Under the pieces are notes generated by a model. That model worked only from the letters and a program-made list of their open reading frames with translations. It was not told the DNA's origin and ran no database searches. A stretch of 64,000 bases of DNA from Citrobacter freundii (GTDB lineage Bacteria > Pseudomonadota > Gammaproteobacteria > Enterobacterales > Enterobacteriaceae): assembly GCF_029717145.1 (NCBI RefSeq), contig NZ_CP099222.1:1798001-1862000 (forward strand). Reading direction: 5' to 3'. A program made the translations under genes and the position numbers. Each line of letters starts with the position of its first letter. Position 1 is the first letter of the stretch. Positions 50,396-58,291 of this stretch are shown one piece after another.

Positions 50396-52084
50396 TCAAC
50401 CACGGCGCGTCATCTGATGACGAACCAGCAAAATAACAGGCAGTGTGCCGGCTAACACAATCATTAGCGCAGCAATTGCCCCTTCTTCATAGGTACCTCG
50501 CGCCGCTTCTGCATACAGCAGCGTGGCCAGCGTTTCGAAGTTTACCGGGCGTAGTAGCAGGGTAGTGGGCAACTCTTTCATTGCATCGGCAAACACCAGC
50601 AATGCACTGCTTACCAACGCTGGACGCAGCAGCGGGAAATGCACGCGAGCAAACGTACCTGCCCCATTTTCTCCCAGTAAACGTGAGGCTTGCTCAAGGG
50701 AAGGAGGAATACGGCCCAGCCCGGAATCCAGCGCGCCGATGGCTATGGCCTGAAAACGCATCGCACAGCAAATGATCAGCAAAATACCGGCAGACATCAG
50801 CGGTAAACCGCGCATGTCGAGCAGATCGGCCAGCCAGCGGTCAACCGCCATCGCCGGGGGAAGAAAACCAATCGCCAGAATCGTACCAGGCACGGCGTAA
50901 CCTAACGAGGCCAGACGCATCACACCGCGACGAAAGCCAGGCATGGCGTTGTCTGCGGCGCTGCGACGTGCGCTCCACGCCACCAGCATGCTGACGCAAA
51001 TCACCACCAGCGTGGTACCAGCCGCTAGCGATAGCGTGTTTTGCAATGCAGAAAGTAATGACGCGGACAGCGGATTCTCACCGCCTAACCGTTTGGCGCT
51101 CTCCCACAGTAAAAACAATACCGGGGCCAGGAAACCCAGTACAACCGGGAGCGAAATAACCACGCCGAGCAGCCAACCGCGCCAGCCATGCACGCGCGTG
51201 GGTTGAATTTCTCGCAGACTGCGACTGCTGAATCCTTGTTTTCTGCGACCGTAAAACTCCAGCGTCAGGATAAAGAAGATAAACATCAGCATCATGCAGG
51301 CGATTTGCGCCGCAGCGGATAAATCAGAGCGCGAGATCCACGTGGTGTACACGGTGACGGTTAAGGTTTGTACCCCAAGGAATTCCGACGCGCCGATGTC
51401 ATTGAGCGTTTCCAGCAGCGCCAGGCTGATCCCGACCGCCAGCGCCGGACGGGCCATTGGCAGGGCCACGCGGAAGAAGGTTCCGCTGGCGCTGCAGCCC
51501 AGGGTACGTGCCGCCTCCAACAAATGCGCGGGCTGGCTGATAAACGTGGCGCGAGTGGTTAAATAAACATACGGATACAGCACTAAACCGAGCAGCAGGA
51601 TCGCGCCGGAAAGGGAGCGTAAATCCGGCAAGCGGAACTGTCGCGGGCTGTCGAAACCGAGTAAAAAACGGATGAAGGTTTGCAGTGGGCCAATGGGATG
51701 CAGTAAATCGAGCCAGGCAAAGGCCACGATATAGGTCGGCATCGCCAGCGGCAGCAGCAGCGCCCAGCTCAGTATTTTGCGCCCAGGAAAATCCCATGCA
51801 GTGACTGCCCACGCGCTGCCAACGCCAATCACGCCGACCATGACCGCGACACCTGCCAACAACAGTACAGTGTTTTTTAACGCAGAGGGCAACACCCAGG
51901 TGATGAGATTATCCCAGTGGGACAAATCAGCCTGTGTGGCCTGCCAGATGAGCGCCACAATAGGAGTCAGGACGCCGAGTGCAATACACAGGGCACCAAG
52001 ATGTAACGGCGTTAATAATGACTGCGGCCCGGAAACCAGGCCGCGTAACGTCGGAAGCAATAGCGGTTTATTGATCGAATCCAA
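50396..52084 (-). CDS. Iron(III) ABC transporter permease (FbpB/SfuB-like)
   Basis: A 562-residue inner-membrane protein made of two fused permease domains (about 1-290 and 300-562), each with about six helices and an EAA-type cytoplasmic loop (E-A-A-R-T-L-G-C-S and E-Q-A-S-R-L-L-G-E-N). This double layout is typical of ferric iron importers of the Sfu/Fbp/Yfu type. It overlaps the binding-protein gene by 17 bases. Confidence 0.93.
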   Translation of the reverse strand: MDSINKPLLLPTLRGLVSGPQSLLTPLHLGALCIALGVLTPIVALIWQATQADLSHWDNLITWVLPSALKNTVLLLAGVAVMVGVIGVGSAWAVTAWDFPGRKILSWALLLPLAMPTYIVAFAWLDLLHPIGPLQTFIRFLLGFDSPRQFRLPDLRSLSGAILLLGLVLYPYVYLTTRATFISQPAHLLEAARTLGCSASGTFFRVALPMARPALAVGISLALLETLNDIGASEFLGVQTLTVTVYTTWISRSDLSAAAQIACMMLMFIFFILTLEFYGRRKQGFSSRSLREIQPTRVHGWRGWLLGVVISLPVVLGFLAPVLFLLWESAKRLGGENPLSASLLSALQNTLSLAAGTTLVVICVSMLVAWSARRSAADNAMPGFRRGVMRLASLGYAVPGTILAIGFLPPAMAVDRWLADLLDMRGLPLMSAGILLIICCAMRFQAIAIGALDSGLGRIPPSLEQASRLLGENGAGTFARVHFPLLRPALVSSALLVFADAMKELPTTLLLRPVNFETLATLLYAEAARGTYEEGAIAALMIVLAGTLPVILLVRHQMTRRG

Positions 52085-53105
52085 CTTTATCTACCAGCAG
52101 ACTAGCTTGTTTACGGTACTTCACGATTTCGGTTAACGGGATCTTGTCGACGTCGATTTCACCGATAGTGGCGCTGATAACCGGGTCGAGCGTTACACCT
52201 TTGAGTACCGGATATTCGAAGTTCGCTTTCGCGTATTGTTGCTGGGCAGGTGCGGAAACCAGATATTCCATCAGCTTAACGGCGTCGGCTTTATTGGGTG
52301 CGTAACGGGCTACGGCAGCACCGCTAATGTTGACGTGTGTGCCGCCTTTCTCAAAGGTCGGTTTCACCACTTTAATGGCATCGCCCCACTGACGTGCATC
52401 GGTGCCTTCTTTGGCATTTTTCATATGACCGACGTAATAGGAGTTGGCGAGGCCAATATCACAAATCCCGCCGAGGATATCGCGGGCAACGTCACGATCG
52501 CCGCCGGTCGCTTTACGTGCCAGGTTCGCCTTCACGCCGCGCAGCCACTCTTCCGTTTTGGCCTCACCGTGGTGGGCAATCATGGCGGCAATCAATGCGG
52601 TGTTATACGGATGCTGCCCGGAACGGATACAGACTTTGCCTTTGTACTCTGGGCTTGCGAGCTGCTCATAATGCCAGTTATCGATAGGCATCGATTTCTC
52701 AGCGTAGAGCACGCGTGCACGCATGGAAAGCGCAAACCACTGATTATCTGCACCGCGCAGGTTAGCCGGAATGGCGGCTTTCAGCGCATCGGACTCTACC
52801 GGTTGCGTTACGCCCGCTTCGACTAAATCGATGAGGTTACCGGCATCGACGGTCATCAGCAGGTCTGCAGGGGAGTTCTTCCCTTCCGCTTTAACACGTT
52901 CAAGCATGCCATCCTTGATATACACCGTGCTCACTTTTATACCGCTGGTTTTTGTCCAGCTATCGAGCAGGGGTTGGATCAGGCCCGGTTCACGGGTGGT
53001 ATAAAGCGTTAACGTATCCTGTGCGAAAGCCGGCAGGCTGACGGAGAGGACCAGGGCAGATGCAAGCGTGATACGGCGCAGTCCGGTGCGAGGCAGAGCA
53101 TTCAT
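52068..53105 (-). CDS. Iron(III)-binding periplasmic protein (FbpA/YfuA-like)
   Basis: A 345-residue periplasmic binding protein. A signal peptide runs to A-F-A-Q (about 28). The mature part starts L-T-L-Y-T-T-R-E and has the double tyrosine in A-N-S-Y-Y-V-G, the iron ligands of the family. R-S-G-Q-H-P-Y-N is the usual hinge segment. First gene of a three-gene operon with a Fur-like box upstream. Confidence 0.93.
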   Translation of the reverse strand: MNALPRTGLRRITLASALVLSVSLPAFAQDTLTLYTTREPGLIQPLLDSWTKTSGIKVSTVYIKDGMLERVKAEGKNSPADLLMTVDAGNLIDLVEAGVTQPVESDALKAAIPANLRGADNQWFALSMRARVLYAEKSMPIDNWHYEQLASPEYKGKVCIRSGQHPYNTALIAAMIAHHGEAKTEEWLRGVKANLARKATGGDRDVARDILGGICDIGLANSYYVGHMKNAKEGTDARQWGDAIKVVKPTFEKGGTHVNISGAAVARYAPNKADAVKLMEYLVSAPAQQQYAKANFEYPVLKGVTLDPVISATIGEIDVDKIPLTEIVKYRKQASLLVDKVGFDQ

Positions 53106-53175
53106 CGTTTATATCCCAGAGTAATTGGAACGTACAGTGACCCGAGCAGGCGCTCGTTCTTTTGGCCCGCGTACA

Positions 53176-53194
53176 ATAAATGATAATCACTAGC
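53176..53194. promoter_or_regulatory. Fur box upstream of the iron ABC operon
   Basis: ATAAATGATAATCACTAGC matches 14 of 19 positions of the Fur consensus, including the core TGATAATCA. It lies 71-89 bases before the binding-protein ATG, the right place to repress the operon when iron is plentiful. Confidence 0.7.
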
Positions 53195-53350
53195 ACTTAC
53201 AATAATGGCAAAGTTTAAACGATTTACATTTACATAACTTTAAACAACGGTGTGATGTGGGGTTTACTCGGCGAAAAGTGGCGGGTAGAGAGAGGGTGAG
53301 ACTCCCTGCCTCTAGTTCATGGATAGCTACCGTTTTACGCGCGCTTTTTG

Positions 53351-54394
53351 TTACAGGGTTTCATCCATAATGGCGCTAACTTGTTTCATCACCGTGCCTG
53401 CGTTTTTGACGCCTTTCGCTTCCTGCTCGTGGACCCACTTGGTTTGCGCAGCCCGATATTGGGTGGCGGTGTTCCACTGCGCGACCTCCTGCGATTGCAG
53501 AACGCGTACCGAGGCCCCAGCCTGGCGTAAATCGTCTATCTGGGTGTTAAAACACCGGTCCATGACTGAACCCAGAGATTGATACGCCGTTTCAGCCGCA
53601 CGCTGAATGGCGACCCGATCTTCATGAGAAAGCGCGTTCCAGGTTTTTTTGTTCATCGTCAGAATATAGAGATGCCCCAGCCACAGATTTTTGGCGAGAA
53701 GCACATTGGGTGCGAACTGATACGCTTTAAGATCGTAACCGCTGTCCACGTTCAGCATCATGCCATCGATTGCCCCCGTTTTTAGCGCGTTATAGGTCTT
53801 TTCACCCCAGGGCATGGTCACCGGTTTAGCCCCAGCGTTTTGCAGAAAATCACGGTGCCAGAAGCTGGCAGAGCGCCATGTGCCGCCTTTGATATCGCTC
53901 AACGTCGCTATGGGCTTAGCGCTGAAAAAGGCCAGTGGATAGCCAGTGGCAAGGAAAATACTCACCACATTATTTTTCTCAAGCTCAGCCGGGAATGCCG
54001 GGATGTCAGCGTAGACGTGGCGGAAGAAGGCCACCTGTTGTTCACTGGCCGGTCCGACGGGAAAGCTTTTAAATATCTGATTCAGGGGCAGCGCGTCGGC
54101 GGTGTATTCAGGTACGACAGTCGCCATATCCACCTTTCGTTCGTTGCCAACGTTGCGTAACGCATCGTAGCTGTTACTGAGCTCACCGCTCCAGTGCGCC
54201 TCTATTTTCAGCCGTCCGTTTGACTCTTTCTCAATGGCGGGGAAGAGCACGTCGTTAAGAAAGCGAGTGCGCATCCCACCCAGCGGTTCATGATCACTGT
54301 ATGTCAGGATTTGTGTAGCCGAAACCGTGGTCGGTAGCAGCAGGGCGATGAACAGCATTGCCAGATATTTTCCGTATATTTTGTTGGGGCGCAT
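53351..54394 (-). CDS. TRAP transporter substrate-binding protein (DctP family)
   Basis: A 347-residue periplasmic solute receptor. The signal peptide spans about residues 1-26 (ending V-S-A). The DctP fold shows in S-N-S-Y-D-A-L-R-N-V, D-I-K-G-G-T-W-R-S-A (the helix with the carboxylate-binding Arg) and K-T-G-A-I-D-G-M-M. No DctQ/DctM membrane partner lies in the window, so the permease is elsewhere or lost. It follows a SnoaL-like gene by 52 bases, probably as one operon. Substrate unknown; organic acids are usual. Confidence 0.9.
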   Translation of the reverse strand: MRPNKIYGKYLAMLFIALLLPTTVSATQILTYSDHEPLGGMRTRFLNDVLFPAIEKESNGRLKIEAHWSGELSNSYDALRNVGNERKVDMATVVPEYTADALPLNQIFKSFPVGPASEQQVAFFRHVYADIPAFPAELEKNNVVSIFLATGYPLAFFSAKPIATLSDIKGGTWRSASFWHRDFLQNAGAKPVTMPWGEKTYNALKTGAIDGMMLNVDSGYDLKAYQFAPNVLLAKNLWLGHLYILTMNKKTWNALSHEDRVAIQRAAETAYQSLGSVMDRCFNTQIDDLRQAGASVRVLQSQEVAQWNTATQYRAAQTKWVHEQEAKGVKNAGTVMKQVSAIMDETL

Positions 54395-54446
54395 ACATTT
54401 CCTTTGCGTTGCTGAGATGAAAAAGGGTCAAGGGCGGATGAAATTG

Positions 54447-55037
54447 TCAGGCCGTCTGCCCGGCTAACCAGCGCGTACCACTTGCTTTCATTTGTTGTTC
54501 CAGATCGCTGCCACGGGTGGCAAAGACGCGCTGAACCGGAAAACCACTTTTTTCCAGCAGATAAGCCAGCGCGGCGTATTCACGCGGATATTTCTCTGCC
54601 GCACTTTGGTCAATCGCGACCATGCCGAGCGGAAAGGTAAAGCTGGCCATATCGTAAATACTCTGGCGATGGAACAGCTTCCAGACGCCGTCGCGTTTTT
54701 CTGCCATGTCATAGAAACGGTTATGACCAATGCAGCCCAGATTCAGCTTAACGTGCTCAGCGATAATCATGGCGTTGGTTTCGACAATAGCCCTCGTCAC
54801 GTTGGCATTGAAGGTGACTACCGGCGTGCCAATCAGATGCTTGGTGCGCACATCTGACGCTCCCATCCGTATTGAGCCCTCAACGAAATCGCTGGCGAGG
54901 CCCTCAAACCACGTGATTTCAATGGTGCCGTCCGGGTGAAAAAGGTTGCGCAGCTGCTCCCATTCCCCCAGATCGCGGTGCATCCAGCCCGTGAGAAGAT
55001 CGGTGATTTGCTGACGGTCGTCCAAATAATTTTGCAT
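54447..55037 (-). CDS. SnoaL/NTF2-like protein of unknown function
   Basis: A 196-residue soluble protein with an NTF2-like (SnoaL_4) cone fold in residues 1 to about 135: I-T-D-L-L-T-G-W-M-H-R-D, F-H-P-D-G-T-I-E-I-T-W-F and H-N-R-F-Y-D-M-A-E-K-R-D-G-V-W-K. Such folds serve as small dehydratases, isomerases or ring-hydroxylase subunits. The ATG at 55037 was chosen; the longer frame to 55118 enters the promoter shared with the LysR gene. The gene context suggests catabolism of a small organic or aromatic acid, but this is inference. Confidence 0.85.
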   Translation of the reverse strand: MQNYLDDRQQITDLLTGWMHRDLGEWEQLRNLFHPDGTIEITWFEGLASDFVEGSIRMGASDVRTKHLIGTPVVTFNANVTRAIVETNAMIIAEHVKLNLGCIGHNRFYDMAEKRDGVWKLFHRQSIYDMASFTFPLGMVAIDQSAAEKYPREYAALAYLLEKSGFPVQRVFATRGSDLEQQMKASGTRWLAGQTA

Positions 55038-55107
55038 AACATGTACTCTGGTATGGGATTGGATTTCAGTTTCATCCCCAATGGAGATAAACTCAAATAG
55101 ATAGATA

Positions 55108-55121
55108 TGACTGATCAATCA
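55108..55121. promoter_or_regulatory. Candidate LysR operator (14-bp palindrome)
   Basis: TGACTGATCAATCA is an almost perfect palindrome around TGATCA, placed in the 109-base space between the divergent SnoaL-like and LysR genes. This is the usual place for a LysR-type regulator site, but there is no direct proof. Confidence 0.4.
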
Positions 55122-55146
55122 TTTTATTTGATGACGGAGTAAAGAT

Positions 55147-56034
55147 ATGGATCTGCGCCATCTGCGCTATTTTCTGGCTGTTGCCGAAGAAGGCCATTTT
55201 GGTCGCGCGGCTCAACGTCTGCATATCGTCCAACCTGCGCTGAGTATGCAAATCAAGGCCCTGGAAGAGGAACTCGGTGGTCCGCTGTTTGTACGCACCA
55301 GCCGCAAAGTGGAGTTAACGGACGCCGGGCGGCTACTACAGGTCGAGGCGCAGCGCACGTTGGAGCAAGCGGATCACGCCCGACTGACCGTTCAGCGCTC
55401 AATACGCGGTGAAACGGGTCAAGTACGCGTGGGGTTTGCCGGTAATGCCGTCTTTAGCGGCAAGCTCACCAACGATCTACGTGCTTTTCGCCGAACCCAC
55501 CCTGATGCCGAACTGGTTGTGAATGAAGTCGCACCGTTGTTGCAAGCCGAGGCTATCCTGACGGGACAGCTCGATGTGGGTTATACCCCCGATCACCACA
55601 AAATCCATGATGCCGCGCTAATGGCTGAACAGATCGGTGTCTGGCACCGGCAAGTGGCGATGGCTGACGACCACCCGTTGGCCGCACGGGCGTCGCTGAC
55701 AATCGATATGCTCGCCGAGCAGCCACTCATTTTTTATGACGCGCATGGGGCTGATGAGTCGCTTTACACCGCACTTACCGAAATTATGGGCCATGCTCCG
55801 CATATCGCCCATTGCACCGCAAGTACTCTAAGCGTGCTTGCACTCGCCGCCGCCGGTCAGGGGCTGGCGCTGGTGCCCGATCCTCTGCAGCATGTGAATA
55901 TTCCTGGATTGGTATACCGCCCACTGGATGCGCCGGAACTGTCGGCGAATCTGATGCTCATCAGCAGGCAACAAGAGAATAAGGGGGCTGTACAGGCTTT
56001 TCTGCAGATAGCGCGTGAAAATGCGGGAGTATAA
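55147..56034 (+). CDS. LysR-family regulator
   Basis: A 295-residue LysR-type regulator. The helix-turn-helix domain (1-60) reads L-R-H-L-R-Y-F-L-A-V-A-E-E then F-G-R-A-A-Q-R-L-H-I-V-Q-P-A-L-S. The effector domain resembles the BenM/CatM branch that responds to aromatic acids. Divergent from the SnoaL-TRAP pair and thus its likely regulator. A GGAGTAAAG ribosome site precedes the ATG. Its end lies at the edge of the 125-bp repeat. Confidence 0.92.
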   Translation: MDLRHLRYFLAVAEEGHFGRAAQRLHIVQPALSMQIKALEEELGGPLFVRTSRKVELTDAGRLLQVEAQRTLEQADHARLTVQRSIRGETGQVRVGFAGNAVFSGKLTNDLRAFRRTHPDAELVVNEVAPLLQAEAILTGQLDVGYTPDHHKIHDAALMAEQIGVWHRQVAMADDHPLAARASLTIDMLAEQPLIFYDAHGADESLYTALTEIMGHAPHIAHCTASTLSVLALAAAGQGLALVPDPLQHVNIPGLVYRPLDAPELSANLMLISRQQENKGAVQAFLQIARENAGV

Positions 56035-56035
56035 A

Positions 56036-56068
56036 AGCAAAAAACCCGCTTAGTTTCCTAAGCAGGCT
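56036..56068 (-). terminator. Terminator of the minus-strand tRNA-Asn
   Basis: Read on the minus strand, AGCCTGCTTAG-GAAA-CTAAGCGGGTT is followed by TTTTTGCTTTT. It may also stop the converging LysR gene. Confidence 0.8.
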
Positions 56069-56077
56069 TCTTAAATT

Positions 56078-56153
56078 TGGCTCCTCTGACTGGACTCGAA
56101 CCAGTGACATACGGATTAACAGTCCGCCGTTCTACCGACTGAACTACAGAGGA
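56078..56153 (-). tRNA. tRNA-Asn (GUU)
   Basis: 76 bases including an encoded CCA. Acceptor TCCTCTG pairs with CAGAGGA; anticodon GTT lies in the loop C-T-GTT-A-A; T arm carries GGTTCGAGTCC. Identical to the plus-strand copy at 57901. In E. coli one of the asn tRNAs flanks yeeO in the same way. Confidence 0.97.
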
Positions 56154-56252
56154 ATCGTGTGAACGGGGCGAATATTAGCGATGCCAGTCAGCGTTGTCAA
56201 AGCCTGAATGGAGAAATGCGATCGTTTGCCGAATATTTCTTCATTTCGTTGC

Positions 56253-57896
56253 TTATTCAGACGCAACGGGTTGTTTTATAGACTTTTCCCGTTCCGGACG
56301 CGGATACTTCCATAACCATCGCCCGGTGATCATGCGCCAGTAAAACAGCGCAGCACGCACTGCCCAGTCGAAGAACATCCCCATCCAAACCCCGACGACA
56401 CCCCAATCTAAGACGATCCCGAGGGTATAACCTGCCACCACGCGACAGCCCCACATGCCCAGCATGGAAACCCACATCGCAAAACGGACATCGCGAGCCC
56501 CCTTAAACCCGGAAGGAAGAACCCACGATGCCGCCCATATAGGCATAAATGCCGCGTTGAGCCAAATTAGAACAACTATGACCTCTTTTACATCCTGATC
56601 GCGGGTATAGAACGAGGCCATTAATCCGGCAAAGGGAGCTGATAACCAGGCTATGGCGGTTAAACCAATTGTGGATAGCCAGAATACATGCCGCAACTGA
56701 ATCTCAGCCTGGCCAATCTGTCCATTTCCCAGACGCCGCCCGGTAATAATGGTGGAGGCAGAACCCAGAGCATTGCCGGGCAGGTTAATCAGTGCTGCGA
56801 TAGAGAAGGCGATAAAGTTACCGGCAATGACGCTGGTTCCCATCCCTGAGACAAACATCTGAGTGAGCAGCTTACCGCCGTTAAACAGTACTGATTCGAT
56901 ACTCGCAGGAATACCGATCCCCATCACCTCCCAGATAATGGAAAAATTCAACGGCTTAAAATAGCTCTTCAGGGGAATCCGCAGCGCTGGGTTAAAACCA
57001 ATCATCAATACCCAGATAATGGCGACAGCACCGATGTAACGAGAAATCGTCAACCCCAGCCCAGCGCCTGCAAACCCCAGCCCTTGCCAGGAAAAAATAC
57101 CGTAGATCAGGATACTACTGATGATGATGTTCAGTATGTTCATACCGCCGTTAATCAGCAGCGGTATTTTGGTGTTTCCAGCACCGCGTAGCGCCCCACT
57201 GCCGATCAACGCAATGGCTGCCGCAGGATAACTGAGCACCGTCAGTTCAAGATACGTTAGCGCCAGCGCTTTAACCTCAGGTGTCGCTTCTCCGGCAACG
57301 ACATTAATGATCTGTTCCCCAAAGTAATGAATGATCGCGGCCAGCACGACGGCAAAAATTGTCATGATCACCAGCGACTGTCTGGCTGCGGCTCGGGCTC
57401 GACGACGATCGCGTTTTCCCAGACTAAAGGCCACGACTACCGTGGTGCCAAGATCGATGGCGGCAAAAAATGCCATGATGACCATATTGAAACTGTCGGC
57501 GAGGCCGACGCCTGCCATCGCTTCTTTGCCCAGCCAGCTTACCAGGAAGGTACTCAGTACCCCCATTAAGAGCACGCAGGTATTTTCCAGAAAAATAGGT
57601 ACGGCAAGCGGGGTGATTTCGCGCCAGAATAGAACTTTATAACTCTTGCGTTTGGCGTACCAGGGCGTGCGGGAAACGACCTGGCGTAAGGCAGCGGAGA
57701 CGTTCAAAGTGGACCTTAATGAAGAAAGTTGAAACCTCATTTCAAATGATGAGGGAGAATCAAAAAAGCTGCAAAGTTTTTTCCATATAAAATGTCTGTA
57801 AATGCAACAAACTGTCGAGAGAAGCACCAATTGATACGCATTGAAGGAAATGGGGTTTGACAAAAAATTTTTCGCCGCTAAGATAAGCCTCCACAC
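56253..57896 (-). CDS. yeeO: MATE-family exporter YeeO
   Basis: A 547-residue multidrug/flavin exporter (MATE) with twelve membrane helices from about residue 95 on. E. coli YeeO exports dipeptides and flavins. The first roughly 70 residues lie before the conserved start of the transporter (W-R-E-I-T-P-L-A-V-P-I-F). The full frame begins 4 bases from the tRNA-Asn and would leave no room for a promoter, so a later start such as Met52 is possible. The length equals that annotated in E. coli, hence the choice. Confidence 0.92.
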   Translation of the reverse strand: MWRLILAAKNFLSNPISFNAYQLVLLSTVCCIYRHFIWKKLCSFFDSPSSFEMRFQLSSLRSTLNVSAALRQVVSRTPWYAKRKSYKVLFWREITPLAVPIFLENTCVLLMGVLSTFLVSWLGKEAMAGVGLADSFNMVIMAFFAAIDLGTTVVVAFSLGKRDRRRARAAARQSLVIMTIFAVVLAAIIHYFGEQIINVVAGEATPEVKALALTYLELTVLSYPAAAIALIGSGALRGAGNTKIPLLINGGMNILNIIISSILIYGIFSWQGLGFAGAGLGLTISRYIGAVAIIWVLMIGFNPALRIPLKSYFKPLNFSIIWEVMGIGIPASIESVLFNGGKLLTQMFVSGMGTSVIAGNFIAFSIAALINLPGNALGSASTIITGRRLGNGQIGQAEIQLRHVFWLSTIGLTAIAWLSAPFAGLMASFYTRDQDVKEVIVVLIWLNAAFMPIWAASWVLPSGFKGARDVRFAMWVSMLGMWGCRVVAGYTLGIVLDWGVVGVWMGMFFDWAVRAALFYWRMITGRWLWKYPRPEREKSIKQPVASE

Positions 57897-57900
57897 CGAT

Positions 57901-57976
57901 TCCTCTGTAGTTCAGTCGGTAGAACGGCGGACTGTTAATCCGTATGTCACTGGTTCGAGTCCAGTCAGAGGAGCCA
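57901..57976 (+). tRNA. tRNA-Asn (GUU)
   Basis: 76 bases with encoded CCA, anticodon GTT, identical to the copy at 56078-56153. It marks the end of the yeeO block; purT, not cbl as in E. coli K-12, follows. Confidence 0.97.
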
Positions 57977-57985
57977 TATTTAAGA

Positions 57986-58016
57986 AGCCTGCTTAGGAAA
58001 CTAAGTGGGCTTTTTG
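57986..58016 (+). terminator. Terminator of the plus-strand tRNA-Asn
   Basis: Stem AGCCTGCTTAG (57986-57996) with CTAAGTGGGCT (58001-58011), loop GAAA, then TTTTGC. Confidence 0.8.
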
Positions 58017-58022
58017 CTTTTA

Positions 58023-58270
58023 GCGCAGTACAGCCATTTTAGTCGGGATAGTAATCCAGGCGGCGGTTTCACCTATCGAAAATTGTTTATCCTAAACGTT
58101 TTGCTGTGTGCAGGGTCCGATCTTTTCTAGAGAGAATACGGTCAACTAACGTCAGTTTCGTTTCCTGGGAATATTGTGATTTAGCCAAAAAAACTGCACC
58201 TTATTCAGCTGGATAACCAATCTTGGGGTGCAGTCCACTACGCTTTTCGGGCCGACGGAATACCTTAAAA
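58023..58270. other. Gene-free stretch between tRNA-Asn and purT
   Basis: Together with the tRNA terminator this forms a gap of about 315 bases without a credible gene. It holds an inverted repeat CTGCACC (58194-58200) / GGTGCAG (58227-58233) separated by 26 bases, of unknown role. It is the junction between the yeeO and purT blocks. Confidence 0.6.
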
Positions 58271-58290
58271 CGGGCCAGAAGGCCCGATAT
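58267..58290 (-). terminator. Terminator of purT
   Basis: On the minus strand, CGGGCC-TTCT-GGCCCG (58271-58286) is followed by TTTTAAGG. It lies just after the purT stop. Confidence 0.8.
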
Positions 58291-58291
58291 T

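Larger units (their letters stand above)
56032..56156. repeat. Left copy of a 125-bp inverted repeat around yeeO
   Basis: Contains the minus-strand tRNA-Asn and its terminator. The reverse complement equals 57898-58022 at 122 of 125 bases; the mismatches lie only beyond the tRNA. Confidence 0.9.
57898..58022. repeat. Right copy of a 125-bp inverted repeat around yeeO
   Basis: Contains the plus-strand tRNA-Asn and its terminator; inverted copy of 56032-56156 with three mismatches. Confidence 0.9.
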
